Source: Candidatus Aalborgicola bjergmarkensis (lineage in GTDB: Bacteria > Pseudomonadota > Gammaproteobacteria > Burkholderiales > Burkholderiaceae_C). From it: 64,000 bases of DNA. The first letter of the stretch is position 1. Each line of letters opens with the position of its first letter. The stretch is taken from positions 1 to 64,000 of the forward strand of contig JADJFE010000039.1 in NCBI GenBank assembly GCA_016708725.1, written 5' to 3'. Positions 36,809-45,393 of this stretch are shown in pieces. Under the pieces are notes generated by a model. The model saw only the letters and a program-made list of their open reading frames with translations, had not been told where the DNA came from and made no database searches. The translations under genes and the position numbers were made by a program.

Positions 36809-37587
36809 GTGACAAAGCTCGCTGCCAGTGAACCGATCAACAGATTCCAGCCATCAGCCAACACAAATAGCATCAACTTGAATGGAAGTGCCACCAAAAC
36901 GGGCGATAGCATCATCATGCCCAGTGACATTAACACGCTGGCAACCACAATATCGATTACCAGAAAGGGAATGAAAATCATAAAGCCAATCTGGAACGCC
37001 GATTTCAGCTCGCTAATGACAAAGGCAGGCACCAGAATCCGCATCGGAGCAGTTTCAACCTTGGCATCCGGGGGCAACTTTGCAAGCTTGGCAAACAAGG
37101 AAAAATCGGACTGGCGTGTTTGTTTCACCATGAAGCTGCGCACGGGAACCTCTCCCCGCTCTAACGCCAGTTCAAACGAAATGGCGCTATTGGAGTAGGG
37201 CAGGTAAGCGTCGGCATAGACACGATCAAGTGTTGGCCCCATGACAAAAAAGGTTAGAAACAAGGAAAGTCCCACAATCACCTGGTTGGGAGGGGCGGAT
37301 TGCGTTCCAAGCGCTTGTCGCAGCAAGGAAAGAACAATAACAATTCTGGTAAAACTGGTCATCATCAACAACACCGCAGGCAGAAACGACAGTGCTGTAA
37401 AGAACAACAGGGTTTGTATCGGTACCGAAAAACTCGTCCCACCCGCCCCGGTTCCGATGAGTACGGGCAACTGCCCGGCGGTCTGGGCTATCGCCGTACC
37501 GTGCATCCACCACATGGCAATTATTCCTGCGCTGCTTTTGCACAGTGCGGATACCCCACGACGTATACCGTATGCTGCGGAGGTCAC
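36805..37587 (-). CDS. fliP: Flagellar export apparatus protein FliP
   Basis: A 260-residue export-gate protein made with an N-terminal signal-like segment (up to about residue 35). Family landmarks are LPAVLLMMTSFTRIVIVLSL, the loop preceding FFVMGPTLDRVYADAY, and FQIGFMIFIPFLVIDIVVAS. It forms the P5Q4R1 core with FliQ and FliR encoded next. The start overlaps the fliO stop by 4 bp. Confidence 0.95.
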   Translation of the reverse strand: MTSAAYGIRRGVSALCKSSAGIIAMWWMHGTAIAQTAGQLPVLIGTGAGGTSFSVPIQTLLFFTALSFLPAVLLMMTSFTRIVIVLSLLRQALGTQSAPPNQVIVGLSLFLTFFVMGPTLDRVYADAYLPYSNSAISFELALERGEVPVRSFMVKQTRQSDFSLFAKLAKLPPDAKVETAPMRILVPAFVISELKSAFQIGFMIFIPFLVIDIVVASVLMSLGMMMLSPVLVALPFKLMLFVLADGWNLLIGSLAASFVT

Positions 37588-37901
37588 GGTTGCACCAGGG
37601 TTCGTTGGGAGACAGATTTTTGCCCGTCATCAGCAGAAGCGTTGACCGGGGTGCTATGCAAACAGGAAATATGCTGCGCTGTCACACCCAGCGTGAGCCA
37701 CACGCGCCCCCCTTCGGGGCCCACCTCCACGGTCACAACGCGTTGGTGCGGCCCGACGGCCAAGGCAGAAATAAATCGGGATTGCCCGCTGGACTCCCGC
37801 GCTCCAAGCACTATGGAACGCTGTTTGAGCCATTTCACAAGCATTGGCAAACACGCCAGCAATGCCAGAAAAACTGCGACCGATACCAAAGACTGGGACA
37901 T
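37584..37901 (-). CDS. fliO: Flagellar biosynthesis protein FliO
   Basis: A 105-residue protein with one N-terminal membrane helix (about 4-24) and a cytoplasmic domain containing QRVVTVEVGPEGGRVWLTLG. FliO helps assemble the FliP ring. Sequence conservation is low in this family; position between fliN and fliP supports the call. Confidence 0.88.
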   Translation of the reverse strand: MSQSLVSVAVFLALLACLPMLVKWLKQRSIVLGARESSGQSRFISALAVGPHQRVVTVEVGPEGGRVWLTLGVTAQHISCLHSTPVNASADDGQKSVSQRTLVQP

Positions 37902-37910
37902 TGAAAACCT

Positions 37911-38354
37911 TCAGCCTTTGCTGATACGGCGCAAACGTTCGGAAGGGGTTACCACATCGGTCAAACGAATGCCGAATTTGTCGTTCACCACCACCACTTC
38001 ACCCTGTGCAATCAAATAGCCATTGACCAGCACATCCATAGGTTCTCCAGCCAAAGCGTCTAATTCCACGACCGAACCTTGCCCCAATTGCAGAATGTGT
38101 TTGATCGGTACCTTGGTGCGTCCCAGTTCGACTGACAACTGGACTGGTATGTCCAGTACCATATTGATGTCATTGACTGGTGCTTCCCCACTGTTGGCCA
38201 TGGATGAAAACGGTTTGTGCGTATCTCCCGCCAGAACACCTCCCGATCTGTCCTGACTGGCTGCTTCCGTAGATTTTTGCTCCAGCAGCGCTTCGGCCCA
38301 ATCGTCCATACCATCGTCGGAGGTTGTTTCACCGAAATTTTCTTCAGACGCCAT
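37911..38354 (-). CDS. fliN: Flagellar motor switch protein FliN
   Basis: A 147-residue C-ring protein. The first 65 residues are acidic and variable; the C-terminal SpoA domain (about 68-147) has VLDIPVQLSVELGRTKVPIK and the motif GEPMDVLVNGYLIAQGEVVV. It starts inside the last 11 bp of fliM. Confidence 0.94.
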   Translation of the reverse strand: MASEENFGETTSDDGMDDWAEALLEQKSTEAASQDRSGGVLAGDTHKPFSSMANSGEAPVNDINMVLDIPVQLSVELGRTKVPIKHILQLGQGSVVELDALAGEPMDVLVNGYLIAQGEVVVVNDKFGIRLTDVVTPSERLRRISKG

Positions 38355-39348
38355 TTCTTTCTCCCAACCAGTTCAGCTCATTGCCACGCAAGGCTTTTTC
38401 TATGCGGATCGCATATTTTGAATTATGCGTGCCATATTGACATTCGAAGATTGGAACACCATCGACGGTGACCTGAATTTTTGGTTGGCGCTCCAGTTCA
38501 ATGAAGTCCCCTTTCCTCATCGCCAACAGTTGTTCCACTGTGGCATTGGCACGCGCCAATTCGGCGACCAAGGTCAGTTCCGCAGCTTGAATTTCACGTG
38601 TGAGCACGTTCACCCAGCGGCGATCCACTTCGATGGAGTCGCCTTGCGTGGATGAATACAACACATCCCGAATCGGTTCCAGCGTCGAATACGGAAAACA
38701 AAAGTGAATAGCTCCCGTAATGTCACCAATTTCCAGTTGAAACGAAGTGGAAATCACAATCTCACTGGGTGTCGCAATGTTTGCAAATTGGGGCTGCATC
38801 TCGGAGCGTTGGTACTCAAGCTCCAGCGGGTAGATGCCTTTCCAGGCTTTTTTGTATTCGGATGTAATGACGTCCACCAGTCTATTGATCACCCGTTGTT
38901 CGGTAGCCGAAAAATCACGTCCTTCAATACGGGTCTGGAATTTCCCGATACCACCATACAAAGTATCAATCACACCAAATACCAATGAAGGTTCACACAC
39001 AATCAGACCGCTGCCACGCAAGGGACGGATTGCCACAATATTGAAGTTGGTAGGAACTGCCAGTTCACGCAAGAACGCGCTGTAGCGTTGCACGGATACA
39101 GGCCCGACCGATATCTCTGGGCTACGCCGAATGAAATTGAACAGTCCGACACGTAAATTGCGTGTAAATCGTTCATTGACAATTTCCATGGTGGGCATGC
39201 GCCCACGCACGATCCTTTCCTGGCTCGAGATGTTATACGCCCTGATTTCGCCGCTTTCTGCGGCTTCCTCAACGGTCTTTTGACTCTCGCCGGTTACGCC
39301 CTCCAGGAGGGCATCCACCTCTTCTTGAGAAAGAAACGATTCACTCAT
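38344..39348 (-). CDS. fliM: Flagellar motor switch protein FliM
   Basis: A 334-residue C-ring protein that binds phospho-CheY and couples it to motor reversal. The N-terminal peptide SFLSQEEVDALLEGVTGE matches the CheY-binding segment. The middle domain follows (IVRGRMPTMEIVNERFTRNL), then a C-terminal SpoA domain. It is the likely target of a CheY, perhaps the one encoded at 13160. Confidence 0.95.
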   Translation of the reverse strand: MSESFLSQEEVDALLEGVTGESQKTVEEAAESGEIRAYNISSQERIVRGRMPTMEIVNERFTRNLRVGLFNFIRRSPEISVGPVSVQRYSAFLRELAVPTNFNIVAIRPLRGSGLIVCEPSLVFGVIDTLYGGIGKFQTRIEGRDFSATEQRVINRLVDVITSEYKKAWKGIYPLELEYQRSEMQPQFANIATPSEIVISTSFQLEIGDITGAIHFCFPYSTLEPIRDVLYSSTQGDSIEVDRRWVNVLTREIQAAELTLVAELARANATVEQLLAMRKGDFIELERQPKIQVTVDGVPIFECQYGTHNSKYAIRIEKALRGNELNWLGERNGV

Positions 39349-39369
39349 ACAGTGCCGTCCATTTCACCA

Positions 39370-39972
39370 TCACTGAACAATGAAACTCGAGAACAAAACT
39401 CCTACTACCGGATACAAGATAACCGAGCGTGGCTTTTTCTTTTTCTTCGTCGATGACGCTTGCTCCTCTTCTTCATCACAACTGTCACCACCAAAGGGAA
39501 TGGATGCTTCGCACAAAATATCCTTGATGAGTTTTTCCTTACCCTCTTGTTTTAATAGCTCCTCAGAAGTTCGTCGCGCAATAAGCATCAACACGCTGCT
39601 TCGGATTGCAGGCAGAACTGCCTTGACTGTATCGACTGCCTTGGCATCCTGTACTTCCAGCGTGATACCAACTTGCGCCACCCGCTCGCCACCTGGATCG
39701 GCAAGATTGACAACCATATTGTCCATGGGCATGTACACAGGTGGGGTTTTGGGCACTGCAGCATGCACTGCAGGTGGCGCTGCTGCTTTGGCTGGCGCAG
39801 GAGCATGACCATCCCCTCCATCCTCCGAGGAAGAACGCTGTTTGCTGATAAACACGATGGCTCCTCCCCCAATCAGCGCCAAAAGGAGGACAACACCAAG
39901 AATAATGATCAGCATTTTCTTGCCTTTGGCAGGGGCTTTGACTGCTTCGGCAGCTTCGGGTTTTGCAGACAC
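39370..39972 (-). CDS. fliL: Flagellar basal-body protein FliL
   Basis: A 200-residue single-pass membrane protein. The membrane helix is at about 20-42 (MLIIILGVVLLLALIGGGAI), followed by an alanine/proline linker and the periplasmic FliL domain (MPMDNMVVNLADPGGERVAQ). An acidic EEEEQ and a KKKKK run lie near the C-terminus, before the family-type end VLFSSFIVQ. FliL stabilises stators around the rotor. Confidence 0.9.
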   Translation of the reverse strand: MSAKPEAAEAVKAPAKGKKMLIIILGVVLLLALIGGGAIVFISKQRSSSEDGGDGHAPAPAKAAAPPAVHAAVPKTPPVYMPMDNMVVNLADPGGERVAQVGITLEVQDAKAVDTVKAVLPAIRSSVLMLIARRTSEELLKQEGKEKLIKDILCEASIPFGGDSCDEEEEQASSTKKKKKPRSVILYPVVGVLFSSFIVQ

Positions 39973-40060
39973 TATAAATTCCTTATTCGCGAAAAATATT
40001 CATTATTTGCCAAGGCGACGGGATGTCAAGCACAAAGCACGCTAGATGGCTTTACAAAAA

Positions 40061-41698
40061 CTAAACAAAAAGGTCCAGTGTGTTCTTCGTCACCCGTCCT
40101 GCAATGCTATCCAGACTTGGGCGTCCAGGTGGAATCAACGCAGTGGTAAATTGCCTTGGTCTTTGCTGGGGCTGCTGCTGTTGATTTCCTGCACCACCAG
40201 AGCCTGTGGTTCCAACAGATACTCCGGACAGAACTACACCTTCGCTTTGCAGTAAATCTTTCAAATGCAGGCTTGCATTTTCAAGTGCCGTGCGGGTCTG
40301 CAATTCGTCGGTCCGGAACGTAACATGCGCCTCATTACCGTGCATCCTTATGCTGACTTCCACGGGATTATTGCCCAAGTCATCAATCTTGAGTTCCGCG
40401 TTTTGTACACCATTCGAAATCCAGTAACTTACCTGTTCGGCGACGTGGGTAGCGGTCGACATCAATACTTCAGAGGCATTAGCCGCAAACGTACCCGTTG
40501 ACCCCGTCATCATGGGTTGGGACAGATGCGCAGCATTATCGGCAGTGTTCTGGAAAACCGAGTGCTCGCGGACACGTTCATCGCGCCTTGTCAATGTGGG
40601 GGTGCCGAGCATGGGTATGGCAAAGGCCGCTGGTTGCACAGTCACGGATGGGTCGGTCAATCTTTGGATGAGATTCAGGACATGGCGATCATGCAGCACA
40701 CCAGATTCGGTCGAATTCGTATGGGTGGCAGATGCATCTCCCTGTGTCAGCCGTGCAAGTGTATCCATGTGCGTTTTGCTGGCATTTCGCTCCGACTCCG
40801 CAGCCGGTTCTGGTGCCACATGGGATAAGACGTTGGACGGGGATAGCACTTCCTCAGATGGGGTTTGCAAACGTGGTGATTTTGCTGTCGATCTTTTGTC
40901 GAGTATGGGTGGGCGCACGCCATCGCGTACGGGCTCTGCAGTAGAAACCTGCCCACTCATGGAAACTGCAGTCAATGTCTGGGAAAGTACATCAGGTTCT
41001 GATATCGCACTGGTCACATCGGTCGCAGACAGTTCAGACAGTTCAGACAGTTCAGACAGTTCAGTCAGTACCTGCAAAGACGGCGATTTTGTTGCCGAAT
41101 CGGTAGAAACCTGCCCACTCATGGAGACTGCAGGCGATAACTGGGCAAGTACATCCGGTGGTGTTTGCACACCTGATGACGTTGCCGTCAAACCGGCGCC
41201 AGCCATTGGTGCGAATGCGTCATTACGCACAGGCTGAGCAACTGGTTCTGATAGCGCATCGGTCGCATTGGTCGCATCAAGCGGTGATTGTCCGTCCCCA
41301 GGCAATTCAGGCAGATCAGGTAGGGCTTGCAAAGGCGGCGATTTTGTTGCTGCACGGGAGTCAGGTGCGGATGCAAGTACACCATCGCGCACAGACACTG
41401 CGAGCGATGCTTGCGCAAGTGCCATGGACGTATCCGTGGGAACGACCATGGCTGCATTAGTGTCGGCCAGTGTAGGCGTCCATTCTGGCACTCCAGCTCC
41501 AACGACGGAAGTCGTTACCTCTGTCGTATCCGTATCCAGCGTATCCAATGTTGCGAGAATGGCCATGAAGCCTCCAGCGACTCCCGAATCAGCACCAGCC
41601 AATCCACCGAATCCAGTGTGCCTTGCCTTGCCCGCCTTTGCATCGGCGGCTACCGTGTGACGCGCCCCGTTGTGCATGGAACTTGCCTCAATAGCCAT
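40061..41698 (-). CDS. fliK: Flagellar hook-length control protein FliK
   Basis: A 545-residue secreted ruler protein. Only the C-terminal Flg_hook domain (about 410-520) is clearly conserved: VSYWISNGVQNAELKIDDLG, then NPVEVSIRMHGNEAHVTF. The first 400 residues are low-complexity and repetitive, including LSELSELSELS from a 9-bp tandem repeat (41028-41063) and two copies of AVSMSGQVST. Such variable ruler regions are normal for FliK and their length sets hook length. The start overlaps fliJ by 11 bp. Confidence 0.88.
   Translation of the reverse strand: MAIEASSMHNGARHTVAADAKAGKARHTGFGGLAGADSGVAGGFMAILATLDTLDTDTTEVTTSVVGAGVPEWTPTLADTNAAMVVPTDTSMALAQASLAVSVRDGVLASAPDSRAATKSPPLQALPDLPELPGDGQSPLDATNATDALSEPVAQPVRNDAFAPMAGAGLTATSSGVQTPPDVLAQLSPAVSMSGQVSTDSATKSPSLQVLTELSELSELSELSATDVTSAISEPDVLSQTLTAVSMSGQVSTAEPVRDGVRPPILDKRSTAKSPRLQTPSEEVLSPSNVLSHVAPEPAAESERNASKTHMDTLARLTQGDASATHTNSTESGVLHDRHVLNLIQRLTDPSVTVQPAAFAIPMLGTPTLTRRDERVREHSVFQNTADNAAHLSQPMMTGSTGTFAANASEVLMSTATHVAEQVSYWISNGVQNAELKIDDLGNNPVEVSIRMHGNEAHVTFRTDELQTRTALENASLHLKDLLQSEGVVLSGVSVGTTGSGGAGNQQQQPQQRPRQFTTALIPPGRPSLDSIAGRVTKNTLDLFV
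41028..41063 (+). repeat. 9-bp tandem repeat inside fliK
   Basis: Four perfect copies of GACAGTTCA (plus-strand sense), encoding repeated Leu-Ser-Glu on the minus strand. The unit is a multiple of three, so copy-number change would alter FliK length without shifting the frame. Confidence 0.92.
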
Positions 41699-42170
41699 GT
41701 TGTTCTCCGGTTATGGGGGATGTATGGGTGCGAATATATTTTTGTGCGGCGAATTCATCAATTTCTCGTTGTTCGCGTCGCCTTTGCACCTGCAATAACG
41801 CTTCTTGTCGTGTTTTCAGGATCGTGTTCAGTCCAGAAAGACGGAACTCGGCCTGCAATAAAGCCTTGCTGGCGAACTCCAGTTGGCGCGCCGTGTTTCC
41901 AATGACCCCGGACTGCAACCCGACTGCTTGTTGCAAGCGCTCCATGAACTGATAATGGTGTCGCACCAATTCGGATGTACGCATGCTGGATGCAGCGCCA
42001 AGCCAGCGGTTATCGGTGTCCGCGACATAGCCTTCGAGCTGGGTCAATTGATCCTTGGCAAACCTGACATTGCGCTCGGCCTTTCCAACTGCCTTGGCCA
42101 GTTCATCCCTCTGGCGGGTCGCCAACTCGATAGCCAGGATGATGCTTTTCAGATCAGACATAACAGACAT
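41688..42170 (-). CDS. fliJ: Flagellar export chaperone FliJ
   Basis: A 160-residue coiled-coil protein that couples the FliI ATPase ring to the export gate. The sequence is almost all helical (heptads through about 10-140, e.g. ELATRQRDELAKAVGKAERN), as expected. The family is poorly conserved, so position between fliI and fliK carries weight. A second ATG three codons in is possible. Confidence 0.88.
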   Translation of the reverse strand: MSVMSDLKSIILAIELATRQRDELAKAVGKAERNVRFAKDQLTQLEGYVADTDNRWLGAASSMRTSELVRHHYQFMERLQQAVGLQSGVIGNTARQLEFASKALLQAEFRLSGLNTILKTRQEALLQVQRRREQREIDEFAAQKYIRTHTSPITGEQHGY

Positions 42171-42195
42171 AAGGCCTCCAATTACAAGCTATGCA

Positions 42196-43632
42196 TCATT
42201 GCGCGTCGAAGTTGGGTGATGTTGCGGCGAACAGGTCCTGCAATACCGATCCCATAGGGGCTTGCTCATCCATGTTTTGTTGCAGAAAGCGGCTCATGCC
42301 ATCGTGCAACGCAATGGCTTCGTCGAGTGCAGGGTCTGAGCCACGTACATAGGCGCCGATCTGAACCAGATCCCGCCCGCGCTGGTATCTGGAATATATC
42401 GCCCGAAAGCGCCGTGCCAGTTCGAAGTGGTCACGCGATATGACGTTGTGCATCACCCGTGAAGCGGATTGCTCCACATCGATTGCCGGGTAATGGCCCG
42501 ATTCGGCCAGGGTACGTGAAAGTACGATGTGGCCATCGAGTATGGCCCTGGCTGCATCGGCTATCGGGTCTTGCTGGTCATCGCCCTCGGCCAGAACGGT
42601 GTAGAACGCTGTGATGGACCCCGCACCGGCCAGGCCATTGCCACTGCGTTCCACCAGTTGCGGCAACCTGGCGAAACAGGAGGGGGGATAACCTTTGGTT
42701 GCAGGCGGTTCACCAATGGCCAGGGCAATTTCGCGTTGTGCCATGGCGTACCGGGTCAACGAATCCATCAGCAAAAGCACATGCTTGCCGCTGTCCCTGA
42801 AACTCTCGGCAATGGCCGTGGCATAGGACGCCCCTTGCAGCCGCAGCAATGGTGGCGCATCGGCAGGGGCTGCTACCACCACCGATCGGGCGCGTCCCTG
42901 TTCGCCCAGAATGTCTTCAATGAACTCTTTAACCTCCCGGCCACGTTCGCCGATCAGACCCACGACGATCACATCGGCTTCGGTGTAGCGCGCCATCATG
43001 CCAAGCAATACGCTCTTACCCACACCAGAGCCGGCAAAGAGGCCCAGGCGCTGACCACGCCCCACTGTCAACAAGGCATTGATGGCGCGTACGCCAGTAT
43101 CCAGCGCCTGGCGCACGGGCGCACGATCCATTGCATTGATGGGTTGGCGATCCAGTGGTTTGGAGCTTACGTCAATGATAGGCCCCATGCGATCCATCGG
43201 GATGCCTTGCGCATCCACAACCCGCCCCAGCAACCCTGGCCCCAAGGGCAGCCGCAACATGCCGACATGCTCCTGCGAATCAACAGCATCGGACGCGCCC
43301 AGACGGGGGACTGGCACATAGGCTGCAGCTGGCGCCACGCTCGCGCCGCTGGACAGGCCGTAAACATCGCCAGCTGGCATCAGGAAAGCCCTGTCACCCG
43401 CAAAACCCACCACTTCGGCCAGTACGGGAGCGCGCGACTGCATCGAAACCACGCATTGCGAACCCACCGGAACCCGAATGCCACTGGCTTCCAGCACCAA
43501 TCCCGTCAGGCGTGTCAGGGTGCCGCGCACCTCCAGTGTGCTACCACGTTTCACGTTATCGTTCGCACGACCCAGGAATTCCTGCCATGTAGCGCATGTA
43601 TCCCGTACTTCAGTGGATTCAGTGGGCATCAT
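42196..43632 (-). CDS. fliI: Flagellum-specific ATPase FliI
   Basis: A 478-residue ATPase of the flagellar type III export apparatus, related to the F1 beta subunit. It has the P-loop LFAGSGVGKSVLLGMMARYT, then VGLIGERGREVKEFIED and LLLMDSLTRYAMAQREIALA. The start was placed at the first of two adjacent ATGs, 6 bp after GGAGG and overlapping the fliH end by 14 bp; longer in-frame starts lie inside fliH and add non-family residues. Confidence 0.95.
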   Translation of the reverse strand: MMPTESTEVRDTCATWQEFLGRANDNVKRGSTLEVRGTLTRLTGLVLEASGIRVPVGSQCVVSMQSRAPVLAEVVGFAGDRAFLMPAGDVYGLSSGASVAPAAAYVPVPRLGASDAVDSQEHVGMLRLPLGPGLLGRVVDAQGIPMDRMGPIIDVSSKPLDRQPINAMDRAPVRQALDTGVRAINALLTVGRGQRLGLFAGSGVGKSVLLGMMARYTEADVIVVGLIGERGREVKEFIEDILGEQGRARSVVVAAPADAPPLLRLQGASYATAIAESFRDSGKHVLLLMDSLTRYAMAQREIALAIGEPPATKGYPPSCFARLPQLVERSGNGLAGAGSITAFYTVLAEGDDQQDPIADAARAILDGHIVLSRTLAESGHYPAIDVEQSASRVMHNVISRDHFELARRFRAIYSRYQRGRDLVQIGAYVRGSDPALDEAIALHDGMSRFLQQNMDEQAPMGSVLQDLFAATSPNFDAQ

Positions 43633-44368
43633 CGGGCACCTCCCACGACGCTTCCAAGCCCAAACGCGCCACCGCGCGGCTCCAACGTTTTTCCACCGTC
43701 CCATCCACGACCGTTCCCGCTGACTCCACCAGACACCCCCCACGGGTCACGGAAGAATCTGCCAGCAAAGACAGTTGTAAACCCGGAAATTCCTGACGTA
43801 GCATCTCTTGCAACATATCCATATCCAGCGGATTGAGGCGCACCAAAGCGGGTTTGCTGTCGGAGGTCAAAATGCCAAGAGCCTCACGAATCACAGGATG
43901 CAAGGCATTCGGATTCGATGTCAATTCGTGGCGCACAACCTGGCGCGCCAGTTCGCACGCCAATTCAAGTACCCCCCTGGCAATGGTTTGTTCGGATTCG
44001 GCAAGTTGCGCTTCGGCCAGCGCAAAACGTGCAGCAAAATCACGCGCGGCCTGCTGTCCTTGTGTCTGGACGTATTCGTTGAATTGCCGCTGCCCCTCCA
44101 GGGTGGCCTTTGCGTTTCCCTGTGCGTACCCCTCTGCATACCCCTTCGCATGCCCTTCAGAATGCCCCTTGGATATGCCCTGTGCAAAACCTTCTTCAAA
44201 GCTGGACTGTGTGGCATTTTGCAACTTGGCTTGCGCTTCTGCCAATTCCTGCACCCTGAGTTTTTCGGCAAATTTGGCCGACATTTTCTTGGGCGCACCA
44301 AAATCCTCCCAGTTCAAGGTGGAACTGATCTGGTCGTCTGGAGCCAAATGGTCATGCGCGTTTGACAT
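43619..44368 (-). CDS. fliH: Flagellar assembly protein FliH
   Basis: A 249-residue negative regulator and dimeric partner of FliI. A notable glycine-every-fourth-residue stretch lies at about 55-90 (EGFAQGISKGHSEGHAKGYA onward), the GxxxG repeat known in FliH, which forms a helix-packing rod. The C-terminal half is the FliH/V-ATPase E-like domain. The start overlaps the fliG stop as TGATG. Confidence 0.92.
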   Translation of the reverse strand: MSNAHDHLAPDDQISSTLNWEDFGAPKKMSAKFAEKLRVQELAEAQAKLQNATQSSFEEGFAQGISKGHSEGHAKGYAEGYAQGNAKATLEGQRQFNEYVQTQGQQAARDFAARFALAEAQLAESEQTIARGVLELACELARQVVRHELTSNPNALHPVIREALGILTSDSKPALVRLNPLDMDMLQEMLRQEFPGLQLSLLADSSVTRGGCLVESAGTVVDGTVEKRWSRAVARLGLEASWEVPDDAH

Positions 44369-45372
44369 CAGACCATGGCGTCGTCGCCACCTCCACCGCC
44401 GAGCACAATCTGCCCCTCGTCCGCCAGTCGGCGCACGATCTTGAGAATTTCTTTCTGCTGCGTTTCCACCTCGGAAAGCCGCATGGGGCCGCGTGATTCA
44501 AGGTCTTCTTTCAACGTGGCTGCGGCCCGTGAAGACATATTGGCCAGAACCTTGTCCTTCAACTCCGGCTGCGCCCCCTTCAAGGCAACAATCAGTACAT
44601 CCGAAGACACTTCCTTCAATATCATCTGGAAGGCCTTGTCGTCGATCTTGATGAGATCATCGAACACAAACATCTTGTCCATGATCTTTTGTGCCAGGTC
44701 TGCATCATGGTTGCGGATCGACTCAATCACGGTCGCTTCGATGGCAGTTCCCATCAGATTGATCATTTCTGCCGCCGTCTTGACGCCGCCCAGAGACGAT
44801 TTGCGAATCTTGTCACCACCGGCCAGAACCTTGAAAAGTACCTCGTTCAAATCCTTGAGCGCGGTTGGCTGAATGCCTTCCATGGTGGCTACACGCAACA
44901 TAACCTCGTTGCGTTGGCGCTCGGTCAGGTTTTTCATCACATCGGCTGCATGGTCGTAGTCCAGGTGCACCAGGATAGCGGCCACAATCTGAGGGTGCTC
45001 GTTGCGCAACAATTCCGCGACGGACAGCGGATCCATCCACTTCAGGCTTTCGATGCCCGAAACATCGCCCCCTTGCAATATCCGGTCAATCAACAAGGCC
45101 GCCTTGTCGTCTCCGAGTGCCAGCTTCAGGACCGAGCGCACATAATCGCCGGAATTGGACACCATCAGGCTTTGTGATGCCGCAACCCCGGTAAATTTGC
45201 TGACCACTTCGTCCACGCGCTCGCGCGTCATTTGCGTCGTTTTGGCGATTGCCTCGCCGAGCCGTTGCACCTCTTTGGGAGAGAGGTGCTTGAATACCTC
45301 TGATGCTTCTGTCTCACCCAGAGACATCATCAGAATTGCAGCGTCTTGTAATCCAGTGTCAGCAGTTGCCAT
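44368..45372 (-). CDS. fliG: Flagellar motor switch protein FliG
   Basis: A 334-residue C-ring protein that contacts the stator and generates torque. N-terminal DAAILMMSLGETEASEVFKH, the middle EHPQIVAAILVHLD region that binds FliM, and the C-terminal charged torque helix (KDLVNMSSRAA-like VLANMSSRAAATLKEDLESR) are present. It lies 21 bp after fliF. Confidence 0.95.
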   Translation of the reverse strand: MATADTGLQDAAILMMSLGETEASEVFKHLSPKEVQRLGEAIAKTTQMTRERVDEVVSKFTGVAASQSLMVSNSGDYVRSVLKLALGDDKAALLIDRILQGGDVSGIESLKWMDPLSVAELLRNEHPQIVAAILVHLDYDHAADVMKNLTERQRNEVMLRVATMEGIQPTALKDLNEVLFKVLAGGDKIRKSSLGGVKTAAEMINLMGTAIEATVIESIRNHDADLAQKIMDKMFVFDDLIKIDDKAFQMILKEVSSDVLIVALKGAQPELKDKVLANMSSRAAATLKEDLESRGPMRLSEVETQQKEILKIVRRLADEGQIVLGGGGGDDAMV

Positions 45373-45393
45373 AGTCCTATTGTGCGCCGGTTA

